A DNA stretch of 64,000 nucleotides, taken from the NCBI GenBank assembly GCA_949317995.1, contig OX439044.1:18004641-18068640 (forward strand), given 5' to 3'. A model generated the notes under the pieces. The model made no database searches. It saw only the letters and a program-made list of their open reading frames with translations, and was not told the origin of the DNA. The translations under genes were made by a program, and so were the position numbers. Shown piece after piece: positions 1 through 12,358 of the stretch. Source of the stretch: Acholoe squamosa (Eukaryota > Annelida > Polychaeta > Phyllodocida > Polynoidae). The first letter of the stretch is position 1. Every line of letters begins with the position of its first letter.

Positions 1-584
1 AGGATCCCGTAAAATGCCTACATAAAATCCATTCCCCTAACCTAACAAAGCACCCCCATATGTTATCCTCAATGGATTACACTTGATCAAAGACCATACC
101 TTATCACCATGTTCCCCTCTTACTTCATTGAAGTATCACACTTCTAGTTAAATTCTTACCTGTTTATCTTAAAGGTAACATTTGCATTAAATCTGCATTC
201 CCAGCCCAAATCAGGATGAGGAACTACCTTTTACAATATGATAGGTGCCAATGGGAGAAAACTGGGCTCTGCACTCTCTACTGCAGCAGGTACCACCTCC
301 GGGAGTCCACTTCCACAAGGTTGTAGAGACTACCATGACTGATCTTATTGGTACCATGGATCAACAGATGATAAACAATTTGCTAACATTTCACCAATGA
401 TATTTCCACATCCTCTATGCCCATTTGTGAAAATGTGCATGTTCAAATAAGGATTGATTTGAATACTGTCTAAAATTCTTTCATATGCATGTAGGATTTG
501 ACAAAAATTAATAACAAAGCAGAGGTATAGATATGTTTTCAAAACAGATCAATAACAGCCAATGTTTGTTTTCTTTTACTTTAC

Positions 585-1250
585 TGGCATCACAAATAGC
601 TGCCTGGGCTCTTAAATCCCTTCATTTTGAGGTACAACATATTATGTAGTGATGAAAATTGCATAATTTACAGATTTTCACATTTCTTTTCTTTTAATTT
701 GTTTTTGGAGGGGGGTGGGGTGGGGTGGGGTGGAGGGTTTTTAACACTTAAAAAGTCACTTCAAATCTTGGTTAGTGCTTGAGATGGACTAGTTTGTCTT
801 TCCCCTTAATTTTGAAGTATAACAAGGCTAGGAAAGATTAAAGTTGTGAGTTTTATAGATTGCCTCACAGCTGACTGTTCACCATTTTTTTTTTTTTTTG
901 ACATTTTAATTTTGGATTTCAACTCACCAAAAGTCTTCTCACTTAGATGATGGCCGGAACTGGCCCAGGCTCTTGAATCCCATCATTTTGAGATGCAACA
1001 TGATGAGTAGGGCTGAGCATTGTGTGGTTTCTGGATTATCTCAAAAAATCAAGGCGGCCATCTTGTTTTGGGGGATTTTGTGCATTTGAAATTAATTATA
1101 CACCTTGGACAGCCCCTGGAATGGTATTGGCTATCCATTCCCTTTATTTTGAGGTAAAACATAGCCAGGAATAAAAGTGATTATTCATTTTCTGGTATTT
1201 CTCTAAATCGAATGTCAGCCATTTTGTTTTTGGCATTTTGACACAGAAGC
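585..1250. repeat. Diverged tandem repeat, four units of roughly 130-180 bp
   Basis: Four degenerate units begin near 595, 775, 945 and 1105. Each carries a phrase like TTTTGAGGTACAACAT, then a stretch ending in a GCCATTTTGTTTTTGG-like block followed by ATTTTGA. Units differ by many substitutions and indels, so this is an old array. No protein reading is conserved across units. A G-rich run (about 709-735) lies inside the first unit and a T-run (about 888-899) inside the second. Confidence 0.5.
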
Positions 1251-1857
1251 GGCAATTTTCATGCTTGGCAACAGTGATTTTCATGTTCAGCACACCCAAA
1301 TAATGCTGTTGCCAACTTGTACTAAAAAATGCCCCTTGGTGATTGAATTTGTAAATTGTTCCCTGGTCTAGTAGGGGAAGATCGGGATAGAGACCATTGC
1401 TGCTGAAAAGGGCATTAGTTGATGGCGCTGTTGGCTTTCAGACCCTTGGCGGATCCAGACATCCAGAAGTAGCAGTTTGGTGGTCCATGTTGGGTGTTTG
1501 GTGGTAGGCGTTCAGTGCCAAGTGTCCAATGGCTAGTGGCAGAACCCTGTTTGATGGTATCTGGCGTCTGGTGTCTAGTGGCATTGGTTGCTGACCAAGG
1601 TTTGGTGGGCAGTGTCGGGTGGTCTTACGGTGGCTAGTGTGCGGTGCTTGGTGTCAGGTGGCAGGTGTCTGGTGTCCGGTGTCAGGTTTCTGGTGGTAAC
1701 ACCCAGCTGGCGGAATGCATGTGATGAAGATGTATATATGAAGGATTGTATATATGTTTACATGTTTATTATGTTCCCCCTCACATGCACATCACTACGC
1801 ACAGTTTTGTACTCTGTTTGTAGGGGAGACTGACTTGTAGAATAACCCCCCCCCCCC
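1251..1857. other. Non-coding; imperfect GT-rich repeats
   Basis: No gene is recognisable. Between about 1480 and 1695 the sequence is an irregular run of phrases such as GGTGTCTGGTGTC and GTGTCAGGTGGC, with no fixed period. A C-run at 1847-1859 leads into the next array. Bases 1-584 likewise hold nothing I can identify. Confidence 0.5.
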
Positions 1858-3030
1858 CCACAGTCAGTGAACGAGGAACAGTCAATGAAGGAGATCCCAC
1901 CAGTGAACGATGCCCAGTCAGTGAATGAGGTCAAGTTAATGAAGATGATCCAGTCTGAGTCAGTGAGGGAGGCCAAGTCAGTGAACTAGGCCAAGTCAGT
2001 AAACGAGGCCATGTCAGTAAATGAGGTCAAGTCGCTGAACTAGGCCAAGTCACTGAACGAGGCCCAGTCAGTGAATGAGGCCAAGTTAATTAAGATGATC
2101 CAGTCAGTGAGGGAGGCCAAGTCAGTGAATGAGGCCAAGTCAGTTAACGCGACCCAGTCAGTCAACGAGGAACAGTCAATGAAGGAGATCCAGTCAGTGA
2201 ACGAGGCTCAGTCAGTGAATGAGGTCAAGTTAATGAAGATGATCCAGTCTGAGTAAGTGAGGGAGGCCAAGTCAGTGAACGAGGCCAAGTCAGTAAACAA
2301 GGCCCAGTCAGTGAATGAGGCCAAATTAATGAAGATGATCCAGTCAGTGAGGGAGGCCAAGTCAGTAAATGAGGCCAAGTCAGTTAACGCGACCCAGTCA
2401 GTCAACGAGGAACAGTCAATGAAGGAGGTCCAGTCAGTGAAGGAGGCCTAGTCAGGGAAGGAGGTCCAGTCAATGAAGGAGGTCAAGTTAATGAAGATGA
2501 TCCAGTCTGAGGCAGTGAGGGAGGCCAAATCAGTGAAGGAGGTCCAGTCAGTGAAGGAGACCTAGTCAGGGAAGGAGGCCCAGTCAGTGGTGGTGGTCAT
2601 CAGACCGATAAAGGTGATCCCGGAGGACCAGATTGTGGTAATACTGCACCAGGTGGACCAGTTTCCGATAGTACAGTCAGTGAACGAGGAACAGTCAATG
2701 AAGGAGATCCAGTGAGTGAAAGAGGCCCAGTCAGTGAACTCGGTCAAGTTAATGAAGTTGATCCAGTCTGAGTCAGTGGGGGAGGCCAAGTCAGTGAATG
2801 AGGTCCAGTCAGTGAACGAGGCCTAGTCAAAGAAGGAGGTCCAGTCAATGAAAGAGGTCTAGTCAGGGAAGGAGGTCAATTCAGTGATGGAAGTCCAGTC
2901 AGTGAAGGAGGCCAAGTCAGTGAGGCAGGCCAAGTCAATGAAAATGATCCAATCAGTGAGGGAGGCAAAGTCAGTGAAGGAGGCACAGTCAGTGAAGGAG
3001 GCTTAGTCAGGGAAGGAGACCCAGTCAGTG
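1858..3030. repeat. 18-bp minisatellite array (QSVNEA-like on plus strand)
   Basis: The unit is about 18 bp (for example CAGTCAGTGAATGAGGCC). Because 18 is a multiple of three, the plus strand reads as a six-residue repeat (QSVNEA/KSVNEA), with an interspersed longer variant containing AAGATGATCCAGTC. Scattered TAG codons break the plus frame. On the minus strand the same array reads as repeats around DWASFTDLASFT. A larger unit is duplicated: blocks near 2590-2680 and 3027-3115 both encode a segment with PEDQIVV/LEDQILVVLHQV, so the array has higher-order structure. It could be a decayed coding minisatellite. Confidence 0.8.
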
Positions 3031-3355
3031 GTGGGAGTCATCAAACCGAAAAGGGTGAACTTGGAGGACCAGATTCTGGTAGTACTGCACCAGGTGGAAC
3101 CAGTTTCCCGTGGTACTACACCCAGACCCCCAGATCAACCAGGAGCAACTCAGCTATCACAAAAGAATGTGCTTGATTCGTCCCTTTGTCGGGGGAAGTC
3201 CTCAGCCATTCCCATGGGGGTGGAAAGCAGGGGGAACAGGGGGGACATGCCCCCCCCCACTTTTGGCCAACTCCTCAAAAAGTCAAAACTAAAAGGTCAA
3301 GCAAAGGGAGGTCAAAAATTGCAGAAAACCCCCCTGGTCCCACCCACTCTGAAAC

Positions 3356-3770
3356 TGCTTCCCACGCCCCTGATTCCTATGGTGGAGGGTGGTGCTCCAC
3401 TCATCCCTATGGTAGAAGGAGGTGCTCCACTTGTCAAGTCGGGAGAAGGTGCTCCACTAATTACTGTGGTTGAAGGAGGTGCTCCACTTGTCCCTGTGAT
3501 GCAAGGAGATGCCCCACTCATCTGTGTGGTAGCGGGAGATGCTCTAGTCATTCCTGTGGTAGATGGAGGTGCTCCGCTCATCACTATGGCAGGAGGATGT
3601 ACTCCACTCGTCCCTGTGGTAGAGGAAGTTGCTAAAATTGTTTCTGTTATGGAGAGAGGTGCACAAGTAAATCCTGTGGTGGAATAAGGTGCTCCAATTG
3701 TCTCAGTTGTGGGGGAGGTTCTCCGGATGTCCCAGTTGTGGAGGGAAGTGCTCCAGTGGAAGTAAGACTT
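3356..3770. repeat. 30-bp minisatellite, open in both strands (left part)
   Basis: The unit is about 30 bp (GGTGCTCCACTTGTCCCTGT plus about 10 more). On the plus strand it reads GAPLVPVVEG-like inside an open frame of 219 codons (3028-3687) that also covers the end of the 18-bp array. On the minus strand a frame of 160 codons (3312-3794) reads as Ser/Thr/Pro-rich repeats of the type TGTSGAPPST, which resembles a mucin PTS domain. A period that is a multiple of three keeps several frames open, so openness alone does not prove coding. Confidence 0.75.
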
Positions 3771-4020
3771 GAAGAGTTTGGTTCCAAAAAGCAATAAACG
3801 CCATTTTGAAAAAAGGCAAATGTTTCAAATGCTTACATGTTAGAGATGGTTTATTGTTATAAAGAAACCATTTTTGAAACATATTTCTCAGCTGTCTAGA
3901 GTCTATTCATTAAAGATTTTATCATGATAGCACTATAATTCACGTCAGGGGAGCACTACAAACATGGGAATATGCTGAAAATCTGGAATGGATTTGTTGC
4001 TTGTTGGAACCAAACTCTTC
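3771..4020. mobile_element. MITE, 250 bp, inserted in the 30-bp minisatellite
   Basis: The terminal inverted repeats are long: GAAGAGTTTGGTTCCAAAAA at the left, and the right end reads TTGGAACCAAACTCTTC. A second copy lies at 43252-43508 with the same ends and a clearly alignable interior. The copy interrupts the minisatellite, which resumes at 4021. I could not settle a target-site duplication, so the superfamily is unassigned. Confidence 0.8.
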
Positions 4021-4222
4021 AGGTGCTCCAATCGTTCCTGTGGTGGGGGGGGGGAGTTCTCCAGTCATTCCCCTGGTGGAAGGGGTGTTCCAAATGTCCC
4101 AGTTGTGGAGGTAGGTGCTCCAGTTGTCTCTGTGGTGCATGGAGGAGTTCCAGTCGTTCCTGTGGTGCATGGAGGTGCTCCAGTCATTCCACCTGTGGAA
4201 GGAAGTGTTCCAGTTGTCCATG
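4021..4222. repeat. 30-bp minisatellite (right part, beyond the MITE)
   Basis: This continues the array at 3356-3770, with units such as GGTGCTCCAGTCATTCC and GGAGTTCCAGTCGTTCC. The plus strand reads GAPVVSVVHGG-like. The minus strand again gives Thr/Pro-rich units. A G-run at 4044-4053 shifts the local frame. Confidence 0.7.
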
Positions 4223-5233
4223 TCTGTATAATGAAGTGCTTTTAGAATTGGCTGTTGTATCTAACAACCATCTATCTGGGTATCCTATCAATGAGGTCAT
4301 GTAATGCCATAGGATATTCATGCCCTCATATATATATAGAGCTGTCCAACATAATCCCCTGCCATCAATCTGCGACGTATATAATTCTCTAGAGTTGCTA
4401 TTGTTACCCATAATTGATTTGTCGGGAGGATATTTCCAGAGATTGGGTGTGTCAGAATTGGACACCGTGTGCTGATGTAAATGTATGTATGAATGAAAGG
4501 TTTGCCTTTCAGGCTTGGTTGGATGTAGTGTGTAGATGACACTAAACAGGCCCTCGCTGTGTGCGATCGATATAGCGGTGCAAATTAAGCTTTTTGACTC
4601 AAATACGTGATGTCCCGCAAATGCGTATTTCCATATTGCATGGCCATGGTACATTGCGAGTCGATGAACCAAGAAACCGTTAATTGGTTAAACATCTTTT
4701 ACCCATGTACCATAAACTTAAATACACAATTAGGAAGGAATTTCCCCCCTAAAAAACAATGATTTTGCAGATGGCAAATGCGATTTTTTTTTCGGTTTGT
4801 TACAAAGAATGCCTGTAATCTTAAGCACTTTTATCATCCTCTATTGACGGTAAAAGGAGTATATGATTATTATAATGCTATGATTCAGAAGTACTAATAG
4901 AAATGTAGCAGGTTAATAAAGCCTCCGCTATTGTGGACCATCCAGTTATTCCGATGCATCAATAGTTTATTGATAAAATACTCAGTTGTGACTATTTGGC
5001 GCAAAATTTGCGCAGAGACAGAGATCTTAGATATTTAATATTTAAGATATTTGTAATAATGCTTTAATGCATTGACCCGAAATTATTGCTTTTTCTTTTA
5101 TAGTTTTTCATCTGTGCTTTTAAAAAAAAATGTCCCCGAAAATACGCTATAATCAAGGTTTTGATTGATTTGAATTTGAATTTATCTGCCTGTCTCTGTT
5201 TGTATCTGCATCTCTCTCCCTCAGCCTCTCTTT

Positions 5234-5235
<2 letters not shown>
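4223..5235. other. Non-coding, nothing recognised
   Basis: Short open frames on the minus strand (4184-4672) overlap the minisatellite edge and show no family features. The rest is AT-rich unique-looking DNA. Confidence 0.4.

Positions 5236-5286
<51 letters not shown>
5236..5286. repeat. (CT)n microsatellite
   Basis: An almost pure CT dinucleotide run interrupted by one TTT. The Glu/Arg-rich frame read from its other strand is an artefact of the repeat. Confidence 0.95.
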
Positions 5287-7679
5287 GCGATTTCTGCCAC
5301 GCAGTGATGATATTCTACTATACTTATCCGGGATGATTATCTCATTTATGTTGTTAAGAAACGGAAGTATTGATCAGTATCGATTAACTTTAGAAGGATC
5401 ATGGTCCTTGCGATGACAGAGTCAATTTGGGCGGAAAGTTCAACTTTTACATAATCACTGTCGATCTATAAGTAAGTGTTGACCTTTACATAGTTTGCTC
5501 TGCTAGTCAAACGTGACAGCTAATGGATTTAGACATCGAGTAGACAGATCAATTCTGCATAATTGTTTGAGTCTCGATTAGAATCATTGTTTGATACATT
5601 TATATCTTTGTTTTGGTTATGTTAGAACATTTTATATATTATCACAGTGGTTGATCGAACAGTAGGGCAATGAGCTCGTGATTGATGATTTACACTTTTC
5701 GCCGTTGTTTATTCATTATTGAACTCAATAAAGAAATCAAGACAGTAGCTCTGGAAGCCTCGTGCCTCTCATTTGCCTTGTGAGCTAGTTAACCCTCCAT
5801 TGAGTAGAATAAAAACGATTTAACAACCTGGGTAGGAAGGGGAATAAACCTAATTCTGGCTTTTAACGGTATGGCAACTTCTATGCCATAGAAGGGCTAG
5901 ATCAATCGGTGTGGAAAGGCCAAGAGCTAGCGTGATACTTGAGTTTTAGAAATATCTTGTTATCTATTTTACAAAGCTTAGTTAGAACGTACAAGTTAAC
6001 ATTACTGATACACATATTGTGCATCCATCTGCATAACCTTTTCTGGTTTCATTAAAGATCTCCCTAACATATTGTGAGAGCACACTTGGTACATTTTAGC
6101 TGTGATTTTGCCTTCTTACTTTAGGGAAAGTACTTGATATGATCTGAAAATTGATGGAGATTTTATTCTAAAATAGTGATCCAAGCCAATAAATAACACA
6201 ATCCCGTTCACCCAAACAGCTATTAACGTCAGTGATGAGAATTGAAAATTTCATAATTGCATGGTGCAAAATTAGAAATCAGAAATCGTGCTCCATGTGC
6301 AATACAATATATCCTTCCCAATCGTAAACCTTTGCCTATATAAGTAAAAGATGATGTGACACAGAATAAGGCATTTGAGTAAAATTGCCTCATCTATACA
6401 CCGAGAATTGCAGCTTTTTCCCACATTGGGGACTGATCAGCACACATTGTTGAAGGGCACGATTGATGAATAACATTAAACCCCTTGTATAGAAGGAATA
6501 AACCGAGCAGAGAGGACATGTTATATGTACTCAAAAGTTTAAACCAGGTTTTGAAGGTATTATGTCGCATTTCCAGGTGTTTCTGTTGCTCCTGGGTGTC
6601 GAAAGGACGTAATTTCCTTCATATTCCCTATGTTTACGGTTGTTGTGAAATCACGAATATTTCAAGCCCAGTTTCATCCTTAGGACACGAATTTCAGTAC
6701 CGATCGTATTGCAAAAACTTATCTTACGTTTAAATCAGTTAGATTAATCAAAATCATTTTCTCAATTGAATTACACGATCAAACCGCAAACACAGTTTGA
6801 CTCTTTAAATTGCTCCTAACTTCCGTGATTAAATACAACCCTTGGCCTGGGAACTCCCGGGTCATTTCTGAAAGACATTTAATTGCTTGAGAAATGAAGC
6901 TAATTCCCCGAGAATCGTGGCATTGTTTCCAGAATCCCCAAAACCACCTAGAAATAGTAAACGCGTGTCTCAGACAACTACGTGCGTACTGCTCACGTAG
7001 AGGAAGATGTTACCTGGTGATTACTGTAGGAGGCGGTTACGAAAAATATTGGGAATTGAATTATCACTGTAGCTAACTCACCTTCCAGTTCCCTGCGATT
7101 CTCCCTGAGAAGCCACTTCCACCCTGGGAAGCTACTTCCCACCTTATACTGTAATGGAATTGACTTACTCGGAATCATACTGTGTTGCGAAAAGTTGGGG
7201 GAACTGGTTCCATGATTGGTTCCACCTGAACACATCCCATAGTAGGTAGGCCAGGGAATTGGAAAAAGGAACTAACCAGGAATTGGTTCTTACTTGGAGA
7301 GTAATCACCTATCCAGGACCACTCCTGAACCACTTCTATGGCCAATAACCTTTTGGCAGCACAACAGAGAATTGATTGCCTGAGGTCAGTCAGTTCCGTT
7401 TTGGGAATAGCAGCTCTGACAGAATTCAATTTCTATCCCTTTGCAACACCCTCCAAGACACAAGCTTGCTGTTACTCGTCATTAAAAACACGAGTATATA
7501 AAGTAAAAGGAGAGAGTGTGGTCTTCTGGCCATACTCACCTGGAGGGTAATTCTCAGCAATGGTAAGGAAAATAAAGATTATGGAAATAGTGATATATGA
7601 ATCAGAATGCCTTAGGGTGTGGACATGGATATAGAAAGGATTTTCTTCACTTAAAGTCTCAACTTTCTTCATTATTGAG
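5287..7679. other. Non-coding, nothing recognised
   Basis: No open frame here has a recognisable domain, and I see no terminal-repeat element. A local doubling of GAAGCCACTTCCACC / GAAGCTACTTCCCACC occurs at about 7110-7142. Confidence 0.4.
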
Positions 7680-8480
7680 TACCTCGATCTTTGACACCGT
7701 TTACATTTTCTGAGGGGGTTATTTCTCCTAGTATTGTGAACCCACATAGTCGCTGCAAATGTTGAATCCTCTGGTACAACTTGAATATGTGCGATCCTAG
7801 CATCTTGCGAAATAACTTCATTGAGAAGATGTGGACTTTTAATGCGGTAAAAGTAGCATTATGGCAGAAAAGATTACCTTTTTGAGAGATAATGCCATCC
7901 CTACAACCTTTATGGTACAAATATGGCATAAAAAGATAACGTCTTTTAGCAACAAAATGGTTCTTACACAGCAAATGAATGTTTCTTATACAGCAAATTT
8001 ATGGTTCATATAGTACAAATAGTTCTATGGCACAAGTTGTTAAATAAAACAAAATGTAATTCAAGGTTTCCAAAGAAAGATGAATCTTGGCTGTGGTTTA
8101 TCCTATGGACTCAATAAGTGATATAATTGATGAATAACATCTATATATCTCTTGCTCCTAATGCTTATTGACCTGCTACTCTGAAACCCTCCTTCAATGT
8201 GATCTCCTTTGCTCCCAAGATAAGAATTTTCTGCATTCAAGCCATTTGTTGTATAAGATCTATTTTCTGTATAAAATCCATTTGCTGCATAAGAACCATT
8301 TGCAGCATAGAACCTTCTGCTGTGATGGATCCATAAATTTTCTGATTAGAACAATTTTTTGTTTGTCTAATAATGTCAATTCTATATTTCATAAAGGCCC
8401 CAGGGGTGGTTTTATATCTCAAAAGGGTACCCTTTTGTCACATAACACGCCTTTTGCTACATAAAGGCCCCATGGCCCCT
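7680..8480. repeat. Imperfect inverted and tandem repeat cluster (~22-bp units)
   Basis: Units of about 20-23 bp such as CATTTGCTGCATAAGAAC recur in the right half (8230-8320). Related units in opposite orientation (AGCAAATTTATGGTTC) sit in the left half near 7965-8035. An outer pair also matches inversely: the TTTTGAGAGATAATGCCATC block near 7880-7915 against the complement of the block near 8390-8435. This looks like an old fold-back element; the ends are not clear. Confidence 0.45.
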
Positions 8481-9330
8481 CCATACAAACAGTGTTCAAA
8501 GAATAACAACTCAGTAGGCATAATGAAGTTATTATTATGTTTATAAATAGAAGGAGGTATATAATTCAGTACAATTTGAGTTGTGCAGTTTATATCCAGT
8601 ATCTGCAAAAATTATCACATTTTGTTTCTAACTACATGCATGTTGTATGTTACAGGACAAAATGCTGAATGTAGTGAAAATAGTCACTTGGTTTCAGGGG
8701 TTATTCTTAGTATCAATTTCCAAAGTCTAGGACAAGTATATGGTATCACCTATTGCAAAATTATGTCAAACCTCACACCAGATTTTTGGATGTCATCCAA
8801 CTTTAACCTGAGTAAAAGTCCAGACAGTTTTTTAACCACCTGACTTTGACATAAGATGGAAATATTTGAAAACCGTGCACGTTGGTCTTTACAGTGTCAT
8901 GATTGAATTATAGTTCATTTTTATCTTAATGCACGAATGATTTTTTAAGCAAAACATTGTTTTATACAGCCAGCGTTCAGGGAAAGTGCAAATTGCCAAT
9001 GATAAATGTAAAATCTTCTATTACCCATTAATTTACCAACGCGGAAGGGGAATCAAGCTAGAATTCATGCACGAAATATACATGAGCTAGGGTCATGTTT
9101 ACAAACGTTATGAGGGTATGAACAGTAAAATAAATTTTAAATACACACAATAACCCACCCACCCAATTGCATTGCAAGGTATCATATTCCATACAAATGA
9201 CCCCTATATACTCAATTTGAGATAATGGCACTCTACATGAACATATAAAACATGCCATGCAACATTTCCATGATGAACAAACAGAATACTGCAACGCAAA
9301 AACTGTACTTGTCTGTACACAATGCCTCTA
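8481..9330. other. Non-coding, nothing recognised
   Basis: Small open frames only, with no family features and no clear repeat. Confidence 0.4.
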
Positions 9331-9561
9331 CACTGTAAAAAGAATAACTGTTGAATCTACCAGGAATCCTTGTAAAACAGTGAACCAGCTTAATTATACA
9401 ACGGGGGGCCACTGTAGTTTTTACAAGAAGCTCCAGGTGGCAGTGTGGTGGTACAAGGAATCTCTGTGAAAATAACAACATCTCTGTGAAAATAATGGTG
9501 GATCTAGCAACTTTTGGGATGAGGAATCCTTCATTTTTTCAACGACTTTTTTTTTACAGTG
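9331..9561. mobile_element. MITE, 231 bp, Tc1/mariner-like by TA duplication
   Basis: The left end reads CACTGTAAAAAGAATAACTG and the right end TTTTTTTTTACAGTG, an inverted pair. TA dinucleotides flank both ends (9329-9330, 9562-9563). The segment with AGCAACTTTTGGGATGAGG and TTTCAACGAC recurs as a fragment at about 24630-24695. A TA duplication is typical of Tc1/mariner, but the assignment is inferred. Confidence 0.6.
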
Positions 9562-10219
9562 TAGTTTATAGAGTAACAATAATTTCATACTTAGTTTCCA
9601 GTGAGAAAGTGGAATCTTTAGACCGTAATATATAAAGTGTTCTAAAGCAGGCATTCTAGCAGATCAGACTGTTTCCAAATTTCACATCAGGGACAACATG
9701 AAGCTCTATCATGCAATTCAACAGTATCGAATAAATTACTTTTGTAACAGCATTCGGGCTATCCGAAATAATAAAAATATTCGTCCTCATTAAAAGACAG
9801 AGAAACACGGGTTCCGATCGTCCCCGCCTGTCCAAAATAATTTCATCAAATCTGATGGATCAATCCTTTACAAGTAACTTCAACATAGGCCAGTAAGATA
9901 ATTGAGGATAAGAGACTGTAATTAACATGCAGCTTTTTGTAATGATTTTTGTAATATAACCAATACATGCTATACAGAATCAATCACCTTATTATGTAGA
10001 GTACGAACTGTTGTATCCACTTTGAGAGGTTTTTCATGAAGGTGAATTTACTTTAAGCAGTAATTATAACTTTGCACTCATAAACACTTATTTAAATTTT
10101 GTTTTCAATAGACACTCCTATCACCATAATCATGTCTAGTGTGTCATAAAGAAATAGCGATATCAAATCTAATTTACAATATCACAAAGAAAGCTTATAG
10201 GATTTTGGTTTGCCTAATG
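9562..10219. other. Non-coding, nothing recognised
   Basis: AT-rich. No supported gene or repeat. Confidence 0.4.
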
Positions 10220-10378
10220 AATGGCGGATTTAGACGGGGGAGGGGCGCTCCCTCCTTTTTGTCAGTACTTAATTACACATTTTGGATCGCAAAATTTGCT
10301 CAAAATAGTGGGTGTACCCCCTCCTTTCGGGCTGCGCCCCTCTGCGCTCCTCCTTTTCGAGATCCTGGATCCGCCACT
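10220..10378. mobile_element. Probable MITE with TGGCGGAT termini
   Basis: The left end has TGGCGGATTTAGACGGGGG. The right end, complemented, begins TGGCGGATCCAGGATCTCG. Inner arms also match imperfectly (GAGGGGCGC against its complement). Length is about 160 bp. No target duplication is evident; a hAT relation is possible but unproven. Confidence 0.5.
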
Positions 10379-12358
10379 GTCGGGCCTACTTGCGTTTCGT
10401 AGTATCTCCTTTTACTTTCTTTACTTTGACCCCTTCAGGTACATGTTCTTCATATTATGTGGGAAAGATACCACTAAAAGAATAACTAGGGTAGTTTCTC
10501 AAAATGCAGTTTAGATCTCAATTTTATACGCTGTTAAATCTGTCGACGTGAATAAACAATACCTTCCCAGAAACTGTAAATCGAGTTTCATTATTTATCA
10601 TTTTAAGCGTTTTCGTAAAATACATATTAGATCACTATACAATTACAAATATAAATGTTCATTTTCGGAAGTCTAAGCGAATCATCAACCACATACAGAC
10701 TTGCAACAATGCATGGAACACCTTGCAAAATTAAGACTATAAAAATTGTAAAACAACGCTTTCCTGGTCTATCCATGCTATGTCATTGTAAATCGAAAGA
10801 GAAATAGAAAACAACTTGTGAAAAACACATTTTCTTTAGACATTTAAATTTGTACTGCGTGTTATTCAACGTTATGAAAACCTTTCTGGACCAACCAGAA
10901 TGTTATCTCCCCTCCTATAGGCAGTAGACGCATCTCTCATTCCATTGACAGAGCACTTTCAAGTGGTCATGCAAGGGGTCACGCAAAATGATAATTTAAT
11001 TCTAAGTAACATAATGTAGGCCGCATATCGAAAGTAGGAAATGTCATAATATTAAACATTTTTGTGAGATGCGTACATGTATATTGAAAGCCCAGGCCTG
11101 ACGATGCATACGTAGATAGACCTATGCGGGTCTCCAATCAATGTTTGAAGATCTTGTTACGTCATCTAGGTCATGCATCTTAATGGGATAGACATTATGG
11201 GCACCTACAGTGTCAGTAATATCTGGACATAATGAGATAGATATTATGGGCACCTACAGTGTCAGTAATATCTGGACATCCAGTGTCCTTCATCACAGGG
11301 AAACAAGGGCAAATACCCGTTACACATATTGACATGAGAACAAGTGTACTTAATCATACACAAGGCCGGCCATCGCATTTAGGGATAGCCAATGTCCATA
11401 CCTAGCAATACCATTGGTTTAAGGCAACAGTCATCGCCTTTCTCGACTAAATTTGTATTTCAGGTTGTAATATTAATGCATTCATTCACATTTTCAGTGT
11501 CTCTCTGTCCCACCATATTGTAAACATATCATGCCCAATAACGTCAAATGTTACGTATTGTTGATTTTCGTTGTTATTATACATACCACATGGTAGTGTA
11601 CTCACGTTCATGAAAATCATTTGGTCTTAATCCTCCAAGCATTGACTTCAAGTATAATGTCGTGCATTTAATCACAAAGATATCACCGCTTGCTCCAAAT
11701 CGGGCTAGAACAGTATATCCATAAACCTGATAACATGCAAAACTTTCTCAAAATAATGAACATTACTAATACATTATTGTCAGACATGTTATAATTTATT
11801 TATATGTCATAATGTAAAGCAGGGATGCTCTCAAACCATGCCAGTAGGCATATCCATGGGGGTGTACCAAGGCTAACACAATGTCCATCTGATTGATCGT
11901 TTTGATGTGCGTTGGGCACATCCCCAACTGTCTGATTGTCCACATACAACTGTATAGCTCACACCCTGCAGTGTTTGAAATGACAGGTAGTTAATATTTA
12001 CCGAGGGCCATGTGCCTTTACTTCTCTTTTTCATCTTTGCTTTTCTCTCTCTCTCTGGTGCCAGTGAATCTGTTGACAACATATTTAGGCACTGTGACTG
12101 TAATGCAGAATAGAATTGAAATACTGCATTTCCAATGTCAGGACAGATGGCATTATATATGCCAAAATAGGTATCAAACACCAGGAAATGTGCACTGGGG
12201 TTACTGGTTTATCATTTTGGCCCCTCTACATAATGCATAGATAAGGGAATGGCTCACATTATATGAGGATTATGTGAACAGCGTCCCTGCAAATAGTCAA
12301 GGCACTATACCCTAGTTGATATGTAGCTGGGCTGGGTATAGTTTAGGTTAGGCCCTAG
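10379..12358. other. Non-coding downstream region of channel gene 1
   Basis: This region contains the tandem duplication listed separately at 11180-11278. A possible poly(A) signal for the minus-strand channel gene (AATAAA on the minus strand) lies at 11795-11800, about 560 bp past its stop. No other gene is supported. Confidence 0.4.
11180..11278. repeat. Two-copy tandem duplication, 49-bp unit
   Basis: The unit containing TATGGGCACCTACAGTGTCA is present twice head to tail, with only a few differences, so the duplication is fairly young. Confidence 0.9.
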
